Assembly (NCBI RefSeq): GCF_005503625.1
Contig: NZ_SCMX01000019.1
Span: 1-64,000 of the forward strand
Source: Cupriavidus sp. 2SB
GTDB taxonomy: Bacteria > Pseudomonadota > Gammaproteobacteria > Burkholderiales > Burkholderiaceae
Length of the DNA: 64,000 bases
Direction: 5' to 3'
Numbering within the stretch: position 1 is the first letter of the stretch; each line of letters opens with the position of its first letter. The translations under genes were made by a program, and so were the position numbers. The notes beneath the pieces were generated by a model that was not told the DNA's origin, did not search any database, and worked only from the letters and a program-made list of their open reading frames with translations. Below, piece after piece: positions 34,325 through 44,514 of the stretch.

Positions 34325-35677
34325 TTACTGGCGCACGACCACTTCGCCGCGAAGCGAGTGCGGGAATGCCTGCGTGATGTTCACGTCGACCATCTGGCCG
34401 ATCATGCGGTCGCGCTGGGCCTGCGGCACACCGGGCAGCGCGAAGTTGACCACGCGATTGTTTTCCGTGCGGCCGTGCAGTTCGGTGGGGTCCTTGCGCG
34501 ACGGACCTTCCACCAGAATGCGCTGGACGCTGCCAAGCATGCCATGGCTGATGCGCACCACGTTTTCCTCGATGGTGGCCTGCAGGCGTTGCAGGCGGCG
34601 CAGCTTCACCTCGTGTGGCGTGTCGTCCTGCAAGTTGGCGGCCGGCGTGCCGGGACGCGCGCTGAAGATGAACGAGAACGAGGTGTCGTAGCCGATCTCC
34701 TCGACCATTGCCATCAGCTTCTCGAAGTCGGCATCGGTCTCGCCGGGAAAGCCGACGATGAAGTCCGACGACATCGACATCTGCGGCCGGATCGTGCGCA
34801 GACGGCGGATGATGCTCTTGTACTCCAGCACGCTGTAGCCGCGCTTCATCGCCATCAGCACGCGGTCCGAAGCATGCTGCACGGGTAGGTGCAGATGGTT
34901 CACCAGCTTGTCGCAACGCTCGTAGAGTTCCACGAGGCGCGACGTGAATTCCTTCGGATGGCTGGTGGTGAAGCGGATGCGCTCGATGCCGGGGATCTCG
35001 GCCACATATTCGATCAGCAGCGCGAAATCTGCGATTTCAGTCGTGCCACCCATCACGCCGCGATAGGCGTTGACGTTCTGGCCCAGCAGCGTCACTTCGC
35101 GCACGCCCTGGTCGGCCAGGCCAGCCACTTCGGCCAGCACGTCCTCGAACGGGCGCGACACTTCCTCGCCGCGCGTGTAAGGCACCACGCAGTAGCTGCA
35201 ATATTTCGAACAGCCTTCCATGATCGAGACGAACGCGCTCGGGCCTTCGACGCGCGCGGGCGGCAGGAAATCGAACTTCTCGATCTCGGGGAAGGAGATA
35301 TCGACCTGCGACAGGCCGGTCTGCTGACGACGGTTGATCAGGTCGGGCAGCCGGTGCAGTGTCTGCGGGCCGAAGACCACATCGACATACGGTGCGCGCG
35401 AAACAATGGCCGCGCCTTCCTGGCTGGCCACGCAGCCACCAACGCCGATCACCAGGCCGGGCTTGGCGGCTTTCAGCGCCTTCATGCGGCCCAGTTCGGA
35501 GAAGACTTTCTCCTGGGCCTTTTCACGGATGGAGCAGGTATTGAACAGGATCACGTCGGCGTCTTCGACGTTGTTCGTGGGCTCCATGCCCTGCGTGGCG
35601 TTCAGTACGTCCACCATCTTGTCCGAGTCGTACTCGTTCATCTGGCAGCCGTACGTTTTGACAAATACCTTCTTCAT
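34325..35677 (-). CDS. miaB: tRNA-2-methylthio-N6-dimethylallyladenosine synthase MiaB
   Basis: Radical-SAM methylthiotransferase that adds the 2-methylthio group to i6A37 of tRNAs reading U-starting codons. The 450-residue product begins [21 protein letters not shown]. It has the UPF0004 domain with Cys ligands for the auxiliary cluster ([27 protein letters not shown]), then radical-SAM [15 protein letters not shown] (CxxxCxxC) at about 155, and a C-terminal TRAM domain ([24 protein letters not shown]). It heads the miaB-phoH-ybeY group. Confidence 0.98.
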   Translation of the reverse strand: MKKVFVKTYGCQMNEYDSDKMVDVLNATQGMEPTNNVEDADVILFNTCSIREKAQEKVFSELGRMKALKAAKPGLVIGVGGCVASQEGAAIVSRAPYVDVVFGPQTLHRLPDLINRRQQTGLSQVDISFPEIEKFDFLPPARVEGPSAFVSIMEGCSKYCSYCVVPYTRGEEVSRPFEDVLAEVAGLADQGVREVTLLGQNVNAYRGVMGGTTEIADFALLIEYVAEIPGIERIRFTTSHPKEFTSRLVELYERCDKLVNHLHLPVQHASDRVLMAMKRGYSVLEYKSIIRRLRTIRPQMSMSSDFIVGFPGETDADFEKLMAMVEEIGYDTSFSFIFSARPGTPAANLQDDTPHEVKLRRLQRLQATIEENVVRISHGMLGSVQRILVEGPSRKDPTELHGRTENNRVVNFALPGVPQAQRDRMIGQMVDVNITQAFPHSLRGEVVVRQ

Positions 35678-35747
35678 GGGTGCCGGTCTCAGTGTTATAC
35701 CTGGGGGCATCGGGGCGCAACAGGTTGAAGCAAATTCAAAAAAACGG

Positions 35748-36185
35748 TCAGTGAGCGGCCTTCCAGGCCTTCACTTCCGCATCGGTCATGACCCAGGCCG
35801 TGAGCAACTGGCCGTAGAGGTCGAGCTTGTAGCGCACGCTGAGCTTCTTGCCAGCGAGCGCCGCGGGATTCACCAGCAGTGTTTCCGTGCTGAAGATCCG
35901 TACCCCAGGAGCGACATTCACGACCTTGCCGTCGAGCTTGGCCCGGCGCGGCTCCGTGGCCGACGGCGGCGACAGTTCCATGCGCGCCATGCCGGCCTCC
36001 GGAGGAATCACGCGTATTGGCGTGCCGGGCATGGTGTTGAGGCCGGCGGCGGCCAGATCGGACACCGAGTTGGTGGTCACCGGCGCGGTGGTCGTCGACA
36101 CGGTTTCCTGCGCGCCAGCGGGGCTCAGAGACAGCAGCGCCATGGCGCACGCAGGACCCGACAGTCGTGCAAACAGCTTGTTCAT
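35748..36185 (-). CDS. Small secreted protein of unknown function
   Basis: 145-residue protein starting [10 protein letters not shown] with a signal peptide ([14 protein letters not shown]) and a Thr/Val-rich linker. The mature part has [44 protein letters not shown] and [29 protein letters not shown]. The [13 protein letters not shown]...[19 protein letters not shown] pattern suggests a small beta barrel, but I do not recognise a named family. It is 70 bases upstream of miaB on the same strand and may be transcribed separately. Confidence 0.78.
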   Translation of the reverse strand: MNKLFARLSGPACAMALLSLSPAGAQETVSTTTAPVTTNSVSDLAAAGLNTMPGTPIRVIPPEAGMARMELSPPSATEPRRAKLDGKVVNVAPGVRIFSTETLLVNPAALAGKKLSVRYKLDLYGQLLTAWVMTDAEVKAWKAAH

Positions 36186-36375
36186 GAAAACTCCCGACAA
36201 AAAACTACGGCAATCGTTATAGGAATACCGCCGGCGTCGGACGCCCTCACGCTTCAGGCCATCGCGCAGGCTGGGTAACCCGCGATTCTACCCGCTTGCG
36301 TGCGCCGGAGCGAGGCGCGGCTGCCACGCGGGTGTGGCGGATTCCGTACATCGGATGGGGTGGCAATCGGGGTGG

Positions 36376-38166
36376 TCAGAACAGGCAGGACGCTTCCTGC
36401 AGCACGCGTTGCTTCGACACCGTGCCCAGCAGTTCGCGGCTGACCGCATCACGTATCAGCGGAATCCGATTGATGCCGTGGTCGGAGAAGATCGCCAAGG
36501 CATCGCGCAGGCGGGAGTCAGGAGTCAGGCTCGGAAAATCGGGTTCGCCCAGCGCCAGTAGCGAGGCACTGTCTTCCGCCACGCCGTCGCGTTGCGCGCG
36601 CTGCACGGCGTGGATCGAGATCGCGCCGCGCAGCGCGCCGAGGGCATCCACCAGATAGAGATAGCGGGTGCCGGTTTCGGCGAACTTGTCGGCGGCCTGC
36701 GCCAGCGTGGCGCCGGGGTCGATCACGGTATCGGTGGGGTCGCAGAGCCCGTCGAGCCGCAGCCCGCGAGCGCGCTCCACGGCGGCCGTTGCCTGGGCGC
36801 GTTCCACCACCACGCTGTAGAGCGACAGGCTCTGGCAGCGCGACGCCGTGTAGTAAGCCGCCACTGCGCCGATCATCAGCGGCAGCAGCAGTGTGGGCGC
36901 CAGCGTCATCTCGAATACCATCAGGATGGACATCAGCGGCGCCTGGCTTGTTGCCGCCAGGAAGGCCGTCATGCCGACCAGCGGCAGCACCGGCGTGGCC
37001 GTGCCGCCCGGAATCAGCATCGCGAGCATCTGGCCCAGCGCAGCGCCCACGAACATCGACGGTGTGAACACACCGCCCACGGCGCCGGAGCCCATGCTGA
37101 TGACCGTGGCCAGCAGCTTGGCCAGCAGCACCGCCCAGACGGCCACCGAGAGCGGCTCGTTGTGCAGGATGGTGCGGATCGTGTAGTAGCCGTTGCCGAC
37201 AACTTCGGGCACTACCATGGCGAGCAGCCCGACCAGCAGGCCGCCGAGCGCCAGCCTTGCGATGGGGCCGCCCGGCACATGCCGGAACGTATTGCGGGCG
37301 AGTGTGTTGGCGCGCATGAAGACCGCGCCGGACACCCCGGCGACGAGACCGATGCCGGCTGCGGCCAGCAGCAGGTGCGGTTGCAGGATGTCGGGTGCGA
37401 AATGCAGTCCGGTATAGAGCGGCTCCAGCCCGCCGCGCCACTGGCTGACCATGGTGCCGGCTACCGAAGCGAGGAACAGCGGCATCAGTCGCTGCACCGC
37501 CAGTGCCCCGAACACCACCTCGGCCACGAAGACTGCGGCGGAAAGTGGCGTGTGGTACGCGGTGGCCAGCCCGGCAGCGGCGCCGCAGGCGGTCAGCATG
37601 CGGCGCATATTGCTGTCGCCGGTGGCTTGATCGGCGCGTGCCGACGGAAAGACCGAGCCGGTCAGCGCGGCCAACTGAATCATCGCCCCCTCCTTGCCGA
37701 CCGAACTGCCGGAGACAATCGAGCAGAACGATGACAACGCGCGCAGCAGCGTGATCTTGATGGGCAGCCGCCCGGTGCCGCGCGCCACGGCTTCCATGTA
37801 CTCGCTCGGCAGGGGTTCGGTGCGGGCGGCGCGTTGTGCCAGGACGAGCAGGGCGCCCGCCACGGCACCGCCCAGCGTGGGAATCACCACGCGCCAGGCC
37901 AGCGCCAGCCCGGCGAAGATCAACACGATATCGGCGTCGTGGCCGAACATGACGAGTCCGCTGGCTTCGAGGGCGTCCTTGAACAGCGTGGTGACCACGC
38001 CGGCCAGCAGACCTACCGGGATGGCCGCGAACAGCGTGACTTCCTGGTCTTCGAGAAATCGGAACCGCATGGCAGAAAGAGGGGGCTTCGGCCCGCGGGG
38101 GCCGGGTGGCCGCAATGATAACGCAGCCCTTCTGGCGTCCAGACTTCGGCGCAGCCGTTTCCACAC
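36376..38166 (-). CDS. CLC-family chloride channel/transporter with CBS domains
   Basis: 596-residue CLC protein, similar to ClcB-type proteins. The channel part (about 40-440) has the glutamate-gate motif as GSSVGKEGAMIQLAAL (variant of GREGP, gating Glu kept) and the GXFXP motif as GAVGGVFTPSMFVG. A CBS pair follows (TVIDPGATLAQAADKFAET, LRDALAIFSDHGINRIPLI). The start is uncertain: the given one is a GTG (WKRLRRSLDA...), and an ATG at 38070 (MRFRFLEDQE) is equally possible; neither has a strong ribosome site. The gene is divergent from rhlE. Confidence 0.9.
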   Translation of the reverse strand: MWKRLRRSLDARRAALSLRPPGPRGPKPPLSAMRFRFLEDQEVTLFAAIPVGLLAGVVTTLFKDALEASGLVMFGHDADIVLIFAGLALAWRVVIPTLGGAVAGALLVLAQRAARTEPLPSEYMEAVARGTGRLPIKITLLRALSSFCSIVSGSSVGKEGAMIQLAALTGSVFPSARADQATGDSNMRRMLTACGAAAGLATAYHTPLSAAVFVAEVVFGALAVQRLMPLFLASVAGTMVSQWRGGLEPLYTGLHFAPDILQPHLLLAAAGIGLVAGVSGAVFMRANTLARNTFRHVPGGPIARLALGGLLVGLLAMVVPEVVGNGYYTIRTILHNEPLSVAVWAVLLAKLLATVISMGSGAVGGVFTPSMFVGAALGQMLAMLIPGGTATPVLPLVGMTAFLAATSQAPLMSILMVFEMTLAPTLLLPLMIGAVAAYYTASRCQSLSLYSVVVERAQATAAVERARGLRLDGLCDPTDTVIDPGATLAQAADKFAETGTRYLYLVDALGALRGAISIHAVQRAQRDGVAEDSASLLALGEPDFPSLTPDSRLRDALAIFSDHGINRIPLIRDAVSRELLGTVSKQRVLQEASCLF

Positions 38167-38314
38167 ACTGGTACACTACGGGCCTTTCCTAGCCCGGGAA
38201 CCGGGGGCAATCGACCCATCCCGCCGGCCCTGACCCTCAGGTACGGTTTTCTACCCGAGCCACCCCACGATTGGCGCACTTCTCATGCGCGACGGGTGGC
38301 CGAAGCGTCCTTTC

Positions 38315-39958
38315 ATGTCTTTTTCCGAACTCGGCTTGTCCGACAAGCTGGTGCGTGCCGTGGCCGAACAGGGCTACACCACGCCGACCCCTATTCAGGC
38401 GCAAGCCATTCCCGCGATTCTCAAAGGAGGCGATCTCCTCGCCGGCGCCCAGACCGGCACCGGCAAGACCGCGGGCTTCACGCTGCCGATGCTGCAACTG
38501 CTGTCCGAATCCGCAGCCAAAAACCCGGCACCGCGCACTGGCCGGCCCGTGGTGCGTGCCCTGGTGCTGACCCCCACGCGTGAACTGGCCGCGCAGGTGG
38601 AAGAAAGCGTGCGCAACTACGGCAAGTACGTGAAGCTGCGCTCCATGGTGATGTTCGGCGGCGTCGGCATCAATCCGCAGATCGAAGCGCTCAAGCGCGG
38701 CGTCGATATCGTCGTGGCCACGCCGGGTCGCCTGCTGGACCACGTCTCGCAAAAGACCATCGACCTGAGCCATGTGGAACTGCTGGTGCTGGACGAAGCC
38801 GACCGCATGCTCGACATGGGCTTCATCCACGACATCCGCAAGGTGCTGAACGTGCTGCCGCCGAAGCGGCAGAACCTGCTGTTCTCGGCCACGTTCTCCG
38901 ACGATATCCGCGCACTGGCCGACCGCCTGCTGAACAACCCTGCCTCGATCGAGGTGGCACGCCGCAACACCACGGCGGAGACCGTGGCGCAGCGCGTCTT
39001 CCCGGTGGATCGCGATCGCAAGCGCGAGCTGCTGGCGCATCTGGTGAGCCGGCACGACTGGCACCAGGTACTGGTCTTCACGCGTACCAAGCACGGCGCC
39101 AACCGCCTGGCGGAACAACTGACGAAGGACGGACTGTCCGCGCTGGCCATCCACGGCAACAAGAGCCAGTCCGCGCGCACGCGTGCGCTGACCGAGTTCA
39201 AGGCCGGCACACTGCGCCTGCTGGTGGCGACCGACATCGCGGCGCGCGGCATCGATATCGATCAACTGCCTCACGTGGTTAACTTCGACCTGCCGAACGT
39301 GCCGGAAGACTACGTGCACCGTATCGGCCGTACGGGCCGCGCGGGTGCCGAAGGCGAGGCGATTTCGCTGGTCTGTGTGGATGAGCACGGGCTGCTGCGC
39401 GATATCGAGCGGCTGATCAAGCGCCAGATCGAGCAAGTGGTACTGCCGGGCTTCGAAGTGGACCCGAGCATCGCTGCCGAGCCGATCCAGAAGGGTCGCC
39501 AGCAACGTGGTGGCGGCGGTGGTGGACAAGGGCGCGGCGCACCGCGTGGCGCCTCGGCCAATGGCGGCGGCAACGGTGGCGGCGAACGTCGCCCGCGTCC
39601 GCAGGGTCAGCGCCAGGACGCCCCGCGTCAGGCGCGTCCCGCGCAGGGCGGCGCCGCTGGTCAGGCGGCCCAGCCCGCTCGTGGCGAAGGTCGCAACGGC
39701 AATGCGCCGCGTGGTGGGAATCAAGGCGGCAATCAGGGTGGCAATCAGACCGGCGCCCGCAATGGCAATGGCAATGGCAATGGCAACGGCGCCGCCCGCG
39801 GTGCCGCAACCGGCAAGCCCGCCGCACCGCGTCCGCAACAAGCCCGTCCGCAGCCGCCGCGCCCTGCGCAGGATGCGGCGGGCGCGGCACCGGTCCGTAA
39901 CCGTCGTCCGGCACCGCAAGCTGCGCTGCTCGGCGGCAATCGCAAGCCGGCCCCCTGA
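38315..39958 (+). CDS. rhlE: DEAD-box RNA helicase RhlE
   Basis: ATP-dependent RNA helicase linked to ribosome assembly and RNA decay. The start [21 protein letters not shown] gives 547 residues. Core motifs are all present: Q motif [17 protein letters not shown] (motif I), [28 protein letters not shown] (DEAD), [30 protein letters not shown] and [10 protein letters not shown]. The last 170 residues are a low-complexity Gly/Arg/Asn/Gln/Pro tail with RGG-like units and an Asn-Gly repeat encoded by tandem GGCAAT, probably for RNA binding or condensation. Confidence 0.95.
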   Translation: MSFSELGLSDKLVRAVAEQGYTTPTPIQAQAIPAILKGGDLLAGAQTGTGKTAGFTLPMLQLLSESAAKNPAPRTGRPVVRALVLTPTRELAAQVEESVRNYGKYVKLRSMVMFGGVGINPQIEALKRGVDIVVATPGRLLDHVSQKTIDLSHVELLVLDEADRMLDMGFIHDIRKVLNVLPPKRQNLLFSATFSDDIRALADRLLNNPASIEVARRNTTAETVAQRVFPVDRDRKRELLAHLVSRHDWHQVLVFTRTKHGANRLAEQLTKDGLSALAIHGNKSQSARTRALTEFKAGTLRLLVATDIAARGIDIDQLPHVVNFDLPNVPEDYVHRIGRTGRAGAEGEAISLVCVDEHGLLRDIERLIKRQIEQVVLPGFEVDPSIAAEPIQKGRQQRGGGGGGQGRGAPRGASANGGGNGGGERRPRPQGQRQDAPRQARPAQGGAAGQAAQPARGEGRNGNAPRGGNQGGNQGGNQTGARNGNGNGNGNGAARGAATGKPAAPRPQQARPQPPRPAQDAAGAAPVRNRRPAPQAALLGGNRKPAP

Positions 39959-39967
39959 TCTGCCGCC

Positions 39968-41020
39968 ATGCAGACACCGGAAGCGCCCCAGTCCGATGAC
40001 GATGTCCCGTATGCGGGACTCACGCCGGAGTGCATCCTCGATGCGCTGGAATCGGCGGGGTACTTTCCGGATGGCCGCCTGCTTGCGCTGAACAGTTACG
40101 AGAACCGCGTCTGGCAGGTCGGTATCGAGGATGCCTCGCCGATCATCGCCAAGTTCTATCGGCCCGGCCGATGGAGCGACGCGGCGATTGTCGAAGAACA
40201 CGCGTTCGTGCAGCAACTGGCCGATACGGAGATTCCCGCCGTGCCGGCGCTGCGCGCCAGCCAGGGCGCCGGAATGCCCACCACGCTGCTGACGCACGAA
40301 GGTTTCCGCTTCGCGGTGTTTCCACGCTGCGGCGGCCGCGAGCCAGCGCTTGAGCGTCGCGAGACGCGCGAATGGCTGGGCCGCTTCATTGGCCGCATCC
40401 ATGCCATGGGCGCGGCCACGCCGTATCAGGCGCGTCCCACGCTCGACATCGAATCGTTCGGCATCGCGCCGCGCGACTACCTGCTCTCCCACGACTGTAT
40501 TCCTGCCGAACTGCTCGCGCCCTGGCGCGCAGCCGTCGACCTCGCGCTGGATGCCGTGCGCCGTTGCTACGACCGGGCCGGCGATGTACGCCTGCTGCGT
40601 CTGCATGGCGACTGCCATCGCGGCAACGTGCTCTGGATCGATGAAGAGGATGCGCGCGGCCGCGGTACGCCGGGTCCGCATTTCGTGGATTTCGACGACA
40701 GCCGGATGGGCCCCGCAGTGCAGGATCTCTGGATGCTTCTGGAGGGCGACCGTGCCGCCATGCAGGACCAGTTGGCCGATATCGTGGCTGGCTACGAGGA
40801 CTTCGCGGAATTCGATACGCGCGAACTATGGCTCGTCGAGGCCCTGCGCACGCTGCGGCTGCTGCACTACAGTGCGTGGCTGGCCAGCCGCTGGCGCGAT
40901 CCCGCGTTCCCGGCGGCGTTTCCGTGGTTCGGCACCGCGCGCTACTGGCAGGATCGCATCCTGGAATTGCGCGAACAGATCGCGCTGATGGACGAGCCGC
41001 CGCTCTGGGCGACGGCGTAA
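39968..41020 (+). CDS. srkA: Stress response kinase SrkA (YihE)
   Basis: Ser/Thr kinase of the choline-kinase/APH fold; in E. coli it counters MazEF-mediated death and extracytoplasmic stress. The 350-residue product has AVVFPRCGGR-type hinge features, the catalytic loop LRLHGDCHRGNVLW (about 215) and the metal motif HFVDFDDSRMGPAVQDLWML. The typical SrkA N-terminus LALNSYENRVWQVGIED and C-terminal RYWQDRILELREQI support the name over other APH enzymes. It starts 9 bases after rhlE, so the two are likely co-transcribed. Confidence 0.93.
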   Translation: MQTPEAPQSDDDVPYAGLTPECILDALESAGYFPDGRLLALNSYENRVWQVGIEDASPIIAKFYRPGRWSDAAIVEEHAFVQQLADTEIPAVPALRASQGAGMPTTLLTHEGFRFAVFPRCGGREPALERRETREWLGRFIGRIHAMGAATPYQARPTLDIESFGIAPRDYLLSHDCIPAELLAPWRAAVDLALDAVRRCYDRAGDVRLLRLHGDCHRGNVLWIDEEDARGRGTPGPHFVDFDDSRMGPAVQDLWMLLEGDRAAMQDQLADIVAGYEDFAEFDTRELWLVEALRTLRLLHYSAWLASRWRDPAFPAAFPWFGTARYWQDRILELREQIALMDEPPLWATA

Positions 41021-41029
41021 GCCACTTCT

Positions 41030-41470
41030 TCAGCGGGCGGACTTCTCCGCCTTCACCATGATCACCGGGCATGGCGCCAGCGCCAGCACGCGACCCGCCA
41101 CCGACCCCAGTACGGCGTCGAAGAACGATCCGCGTCCATGCGTGCCCATCACAATGGCGTCGGCGCCAACGGATTTGGCGAGGCCCATGATCTTCTCGGG
41201 TGCGAAGCCATGCAGCGCATGGCGCTCGAACGGTACACCGGCACTTTCGAAAATCGCGCAGACCGAGGCCATGGCCTTGCCACTCTCCTCGTTGTGCCAT
41301 GCATCGATCGTCTCCTTGTTGACGAATGCACGGACTCCCCCCGTGACATCCGGCGTTACGTGAACAACGTGGACGGTAAAGCCAGGCTGCAGCAGCTTGC
41401 CGTCGACAATGAATCTCGCGGCGGCATCGCTGAACGGGGAGCCGTCGGTGGCAAGTACGATCTGGGACAT
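41030..41470 (-). CDS. Universal stress protein (UspA family)
   Basis: 146-residue single-domain Usp. The nucleotide-binding pattern is intact: MSQIVLATDGSPFSDAAARF at the N-terminus and ADAIVMGTHGRGSFFDAVLGSVAGRVLALAPCPVIMVK at the C-terminus (G-2x-G-9x-G-S/T type). A ribosome site AAGGAGA lies 8 bases upstream. It is convergent with srkA and divergent from an orphan response regulator, which might control it; no operator can be assigned. Confidence 0.95.
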   Translation of the reverse strand: MSQIVLATDGSPFSDAAARFIVDGKLLQPGFTVHVVHVTPDVTGGVRAFVNKETIDAWHNEESGKAMASVCAIFESAGVPFERHALHGFAPEKIMGLAKSVGADAIVMGTHGRGSFFDAVLGSVAGRVLALAPCPVIMVKAEKSAR

Positions 41471-41792
41471 GGCGCAATCTCCTTGGTTGGGAAAAGACTG
41501 GCGCTGGGGGCGCCGCTGGAACCAGCATGGCACGTACAGGGTGCTTACACCGTAACTTAGATCAAATCCTATCGGAATTTTTAAGGATTTCACGATTGTC
41601 ATGGTGATGGCGATGTGGTTGCTCCGCGCCCCGCCCAAATTCGGCGATGCGGAACTCGACGACACAATTCCGCAAAGACGGAAATTTCCGCAGAAATACT
41701 CGGACCTTTCCCACACGAATTCGAGACGTTTCCTTATCCGGCGCGCCCTCGGAAAAACTATGCTGTGGCTTGTTCGTTCACGGAGAACTGCA
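41471..41792. other. Intergenic region between uspA and the orphan regulator
   Basis: About 320 bases with no convincing gene. On the minus strand a TTGAT half-site (TTTGATCTAAGTTAC) recalls an FNR/ANR half-box, but the second half does not match. Both flanking promoters presumably lie here. The stretch 41640-41790 has an open frame continuing upstream of the regulator start, without ribosome site or domain character, so I treat it as leader. Confidence 0.5.
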
Positions 41793-42410
41793 ATGCCCAA
41801 TGCTCTAGTTATCGACACCCATCCCGCCATCCGCCGCAACGCTCAGGCGGTACTGCAAGGTGAAGGCTTCGACGAGGTTCGCTTTGCCAGCGGTGGCATC
41901 GAGGCGCTGGACACGCTTCGCGCCCGTGCGGCGGATTTCGTCATGCTGGATCTCCAGATGGCGGACCTGCCCGGCGACGCCGTGCTGGAGGAAGTTGTGG
42001 CCAACTATCCGCTCACGCGCGTGCTGGTGCTCTCCGCACTACAGCAGGCTGCGGAACGCGCATTGCTGAGCGGCGCGCATGGTTATGTCGACAAGGGTGG
42101 CGGACTGGAGAACCTTGGTGACACCGTGCGCGCCGTGATGAGTGGCTACGCGTCGTTCCCGCTGTCGTCGCTGCCGACGATCCGCCGCGCCGCCATCAAC
42201 CCCGCCGACCCGCGCGCGCTGCTGAGCCGCCGCGAGCTGACGGTACTGCGATTCCTCGCGGTCGGACATTCCAACAAGGCCATCTCGGACGCGCTCGGCA
42301 TCAGCAACAAGACGGTCAGCTCGCACAAGACAAGCATCATGACCAAGCTCGGGTTCAATTCGCTGATCGATCTGGCGGAGTTCTCGCGACGGCATCAGTT
42401 GGCGTTCTGA
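41793..42410 (+). CDS. Orphan NarL/LuxR-family response regulator
   Basis: 205-residue regulator with a receiver domain and a C-terminal LuxR-type helix-turn-helix. The start MPNALVIDTHP has GGAGA 8 bases upstream. Phospho-acceptor D53 (VMLDLQMADLPG), S81 (LVLSALQ) and K101 (YVDKGG) are present. Only one of the two usual N-terminal acidic residues is kept (D8, followed by T instead of D), which may alter metal binding. The HTH LSRRELTVLRFLAVGHSNKAISDALGISNKTVSSHKTSIMTKLG at about 147-190 resembles the BvgA/EvgA group. No histidine kinase is adjacent; neighbours are uspA and a PLP decarboxylase. Confidence 0.92.
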   Translation: MPNALVIDTHPAIRRNAQAVLQGEGFDEVRFASGGIEALDTLRARAADFVMLDLQMADLPGDAVLEEVVANYPLTRVLVLSALQQAAERALLSGAHGYVDKGGGLENLGDTVRAVMSGYASFPLSSLPTIRRAAINPADPRALLSRRELTVLRFLAVGHSNKAISDALGISNKTVSSHKTSIMTKLGFNSLIDLAEFSRRHQLAF

Positions 42411-42543
42411 GCGGGGCCGTCCGGGACGACATCGGGACCATGACGGGCCATTGCTGCCGCAGGATGGCCCGCCGGTTGACCAATCCGGCATAATCCCCAG
42501 TCAAATCAGTGCCGCCCTCGTAGCGGCATGGAATGACTGGGTG

Positions 42544-44220
42544 ATGCAAATGAAGGCGGAGACTTCCCACGACGTTCGTGGAACGGCAGAGCACGAGGCA
42601 CGCGCGGACAAGGTGATTGGCGCGGATGACGATTGCCCGCTGCACTGGTTCGATGCGGACCGTGGCGCGTTCGAAGATCTGGAACGCCGGATTGCCGAGC
42701 ATCCTGCGGATTTCTTCGCTGGCGAAGATTTCGATCCGGTGGATGCCTGCACTACGCGCGAGGCGCAGTTTGCTTCGGTGGCGTTGCCCGAGGAACCCAC
42801 CGCGCCGCAGGTTCACGCAGACCATCTGCTCCACGACGTGTTCCGGCACGTGATGCCCGTGGCGTCGCCGACGTTTATCGGCCATATGACGTCCTCCCTG
42901 CCGTCATTTATGCCATCGCTGGCAAAGATCGTGGCGGCGCTGAACCAGAACGTGGTGAAACTCGAAACCTCGGGCGCGCTGACCGGGCTGGAGCGACAGG
43001 TTGTTGGCATGCTGCACAACCTTGTCTTCGGGAGGGGCGACGACTTCTACGCGCGGTGGCTGCACGATGCCGAGCACTCGCTGGGCGCTTTCTGCGCGGG
43101 CGGCACCACCGCGAACCTCGCCGCGCTCTGGGCCAGCCGCAACAACACGCTGCGCGCCCGCGACGGGTTTGCAGGTGTGCACAGCGCAGGGCTGGCCGCG
43201 GCACTGCGCCACTATGGCTATGATGGGCTGGCGATCGTGGTTTCGGAGCGCGGTCACTACTCGCTGCGGAAAGCGGCCGACGTTCTCGGCATCGGGCGCG
43301 ACAACCTCATCCCCGTTGGCGTCGATGCCGATGGCCGCATGCGCATCGACCTGCTTCGCGAGACGCTGCGGGATCTTGGTCAGCGCAATATCCGTGCGAT
43401 GGCGATCGTCGGCATCGCCGGCTCGACCGAAACCGGTGCCGTCGATCCGCTCGACGCCATGGCCGATGTCGCGCAGGAGTTCGGCTGCCACTTTCATGTG
43501 GATGCTGCATGGGGTGGCGCCACGCTGCTTTCCACGCGCGAGCGGGGCCGCTTCGCCGGCATCGAGCGCGCGGACTCCGTCGTCATCGACGCCCACAAGC
43601 AGTTCTATGTACCGATGGGTGTCGGCATGGTGCTGTTCCGCGATCCCGCATGGACGCAAGACATCATCCAGCACGCCAACTACATCGTCCGGAAGGGATC
43701 GGTCGACCTGGGCCGCCATACGCTGGAGGGGTCCCGGGGCGCCGCAGCGGTGATGCTCTATGCCAACCTGCACCTGCTGGGCCGCAAGGGTCTGGCAAAG
43801 CTGATCGAAACGGGCATCGACAACGCGAAATACTTTGCCTCGCTGATCGAACAGCAACCCGACTTCGAACTCGACAGTCGGCCCCAGCTTTGCCTGCTGA
43901 CCTACCGCTACGTGCCGGAAGCCGCGCGCGCCGCGCTGGCCTCGGCCACGACACCGGCGGATAAGCGCGAGCAGATCCAGCAGGCGCTGGATGCGCTGAC
44001 CATCGACATCCAGGAAATGCAGCGCGAGGCCGGGCACTCCTTCGTGTCCCGCACACAACTGACCTCGTCTCAATGGGGCGGTCGCGCCATCGCCGTGTTC
44101 CGCGTAGTGCTGGCGAATCCGGATACCACGCGGGAGATTTTGCAAGGCGTGCTGGCGGAGCAGCGTGAACTGGCGGGGAAGAGTTTGAAGCTGGGAGCGC
44201 TGATGGGTCTGGTGGCCTAG
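42544..44220 (+). CDS. PLP-dependent group II decarboxylase (PanP-like)
   Basis: Pyridoxal-phosphate decarboxylase of fold type I, 558 residues from ATG MQMKAETSH (a GTG one codon earlier and an ATG two codons later are alternatives). PLP lysine is in VVIDAHKQFYVPMGVGMV, and the cofactor-binding FHVDAAWGGATLLS and CAGGTTANLAALWASRNN are clear. The N-terminal SPTFIGHMTSSLPSFMPSLAKIVAALNQNVVKLETSGALTGLERQVVGMLHNLVFG looks most like the PanP-type L-aspartate 1-decarboxylases, which make beta-alanine for pantothenate, rather than GadB. The substrate is inferred. The gene stands alone and ends before a bidirectional terminator. Confidence 0.87.
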   Translation: MQMKAETSHDVRGTAEHEARADKVIGADDDCPLHWFDADRGAFEDLERRIAEHPADFFAGEDFDPVDACTTREAQFASVALPEEPTAPQVHADHLLHDVFRHVMPVASPTFIGHMTSSLPSFMPSLAKIVAALNQNVVKLETSGALTGLERQVVGMLHNLVFGRGDDFYARWLHDAEHSLGAFCAGGTTANLAALWASRNNTLRARDGFAGVHSAGLAAALRHYGYDGLAIVVSERGHYSLRKAADVLGIGRDNLIPVGVDADGRMRIDLLRETLRDLGQRNIRAMAIVGIAGSTETGAVDPLDAMADVAQEFGCHFHVDAAWGGATLLSTRERGRFAGIERADSVVIDAHKQFYVPMGVGMVLFRDPAWTQDIIQHANYIVRKGSVDLGRHTLEGSRGAAAVMLYANLHLLGRKGLAKLIETGIDNAKYFASLIEQQPDFELDSRPQLCLLTYRYVPEAARAALASATTPADKREQIQQALDALTIDIQEMQREAGHSFVSRTQLTSSQWGGRAIAVFRVVLANPDTTREILQGVLAEQRELAGKSLKLGALMGLVA

Positions 44221-44302
44221 CGCTCAACGACGTGAGGCAAAGGGGTGGCGCAACGGCTGGCGGGTCGTTCGCCGGCATCCCAAAGCCCGCACCCCCAAAG
44301 CA

Positions 44303-44336
44303 AAAAGCCGCAATCCCGTGAAGGACTGCGGCTTTT
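44303..44336. terminator. Bidirectional terminator between PLP decarboxylase and tRNA-Met
   Basis: Inverted repeat AAAAGCCGCAATCC...GGACTGCGGCTTTT, with T-runs on both strands (CTTTTCT on plus, CTTTTTGCTTT on minus). It lies 82 bases past the decarboxylase stop and just past the 3' end of the tRNA, so it probably serves both. Confidence 0.85.
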
Positions 44337-44344
44337 CTAATAGA

Positions 44345-44421
<77 letters not shown>

Positions 44422-44434
44422 AACGAAGACCGCA

Positions 44435-44462
44435 ATTATACCGTTGGATTGGCACCTGTCAA
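44435..44462 (-). promoter_or_regulatory. Consensus sigma-70 promoter of tRNA-Met
   Basis: On the minus strand TTGACA (44457-44462) and TATAAT (44435-44440) are separated by 16 bases: both hexamers are perfect. The tRNA 5' end is 13 bases past the -10 hexamer, leaving room for a very short leader. This is the best promoter in the window. Confidence 0.9.
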
Positions 44463-44514
44463 CACCTTCATGACAACTTTCTGCAAGCTTCGGCAGGTGG
44501 CCGGAAAGCTGCCC

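Noticed and set aside
38237-40681. 814-codon minus-strand frame opposite rhlE and srkA
   Set aside because: Low-complexity Thr/Ala/Arg composition mirrors the RhlE tail; antisense to real genes.
41540-41575. FNR/ANR box upstream of uspA
   Set aside because: Only one half-site (TTGAT) matches; the second half does not fit ATCAA at the proper spacing.
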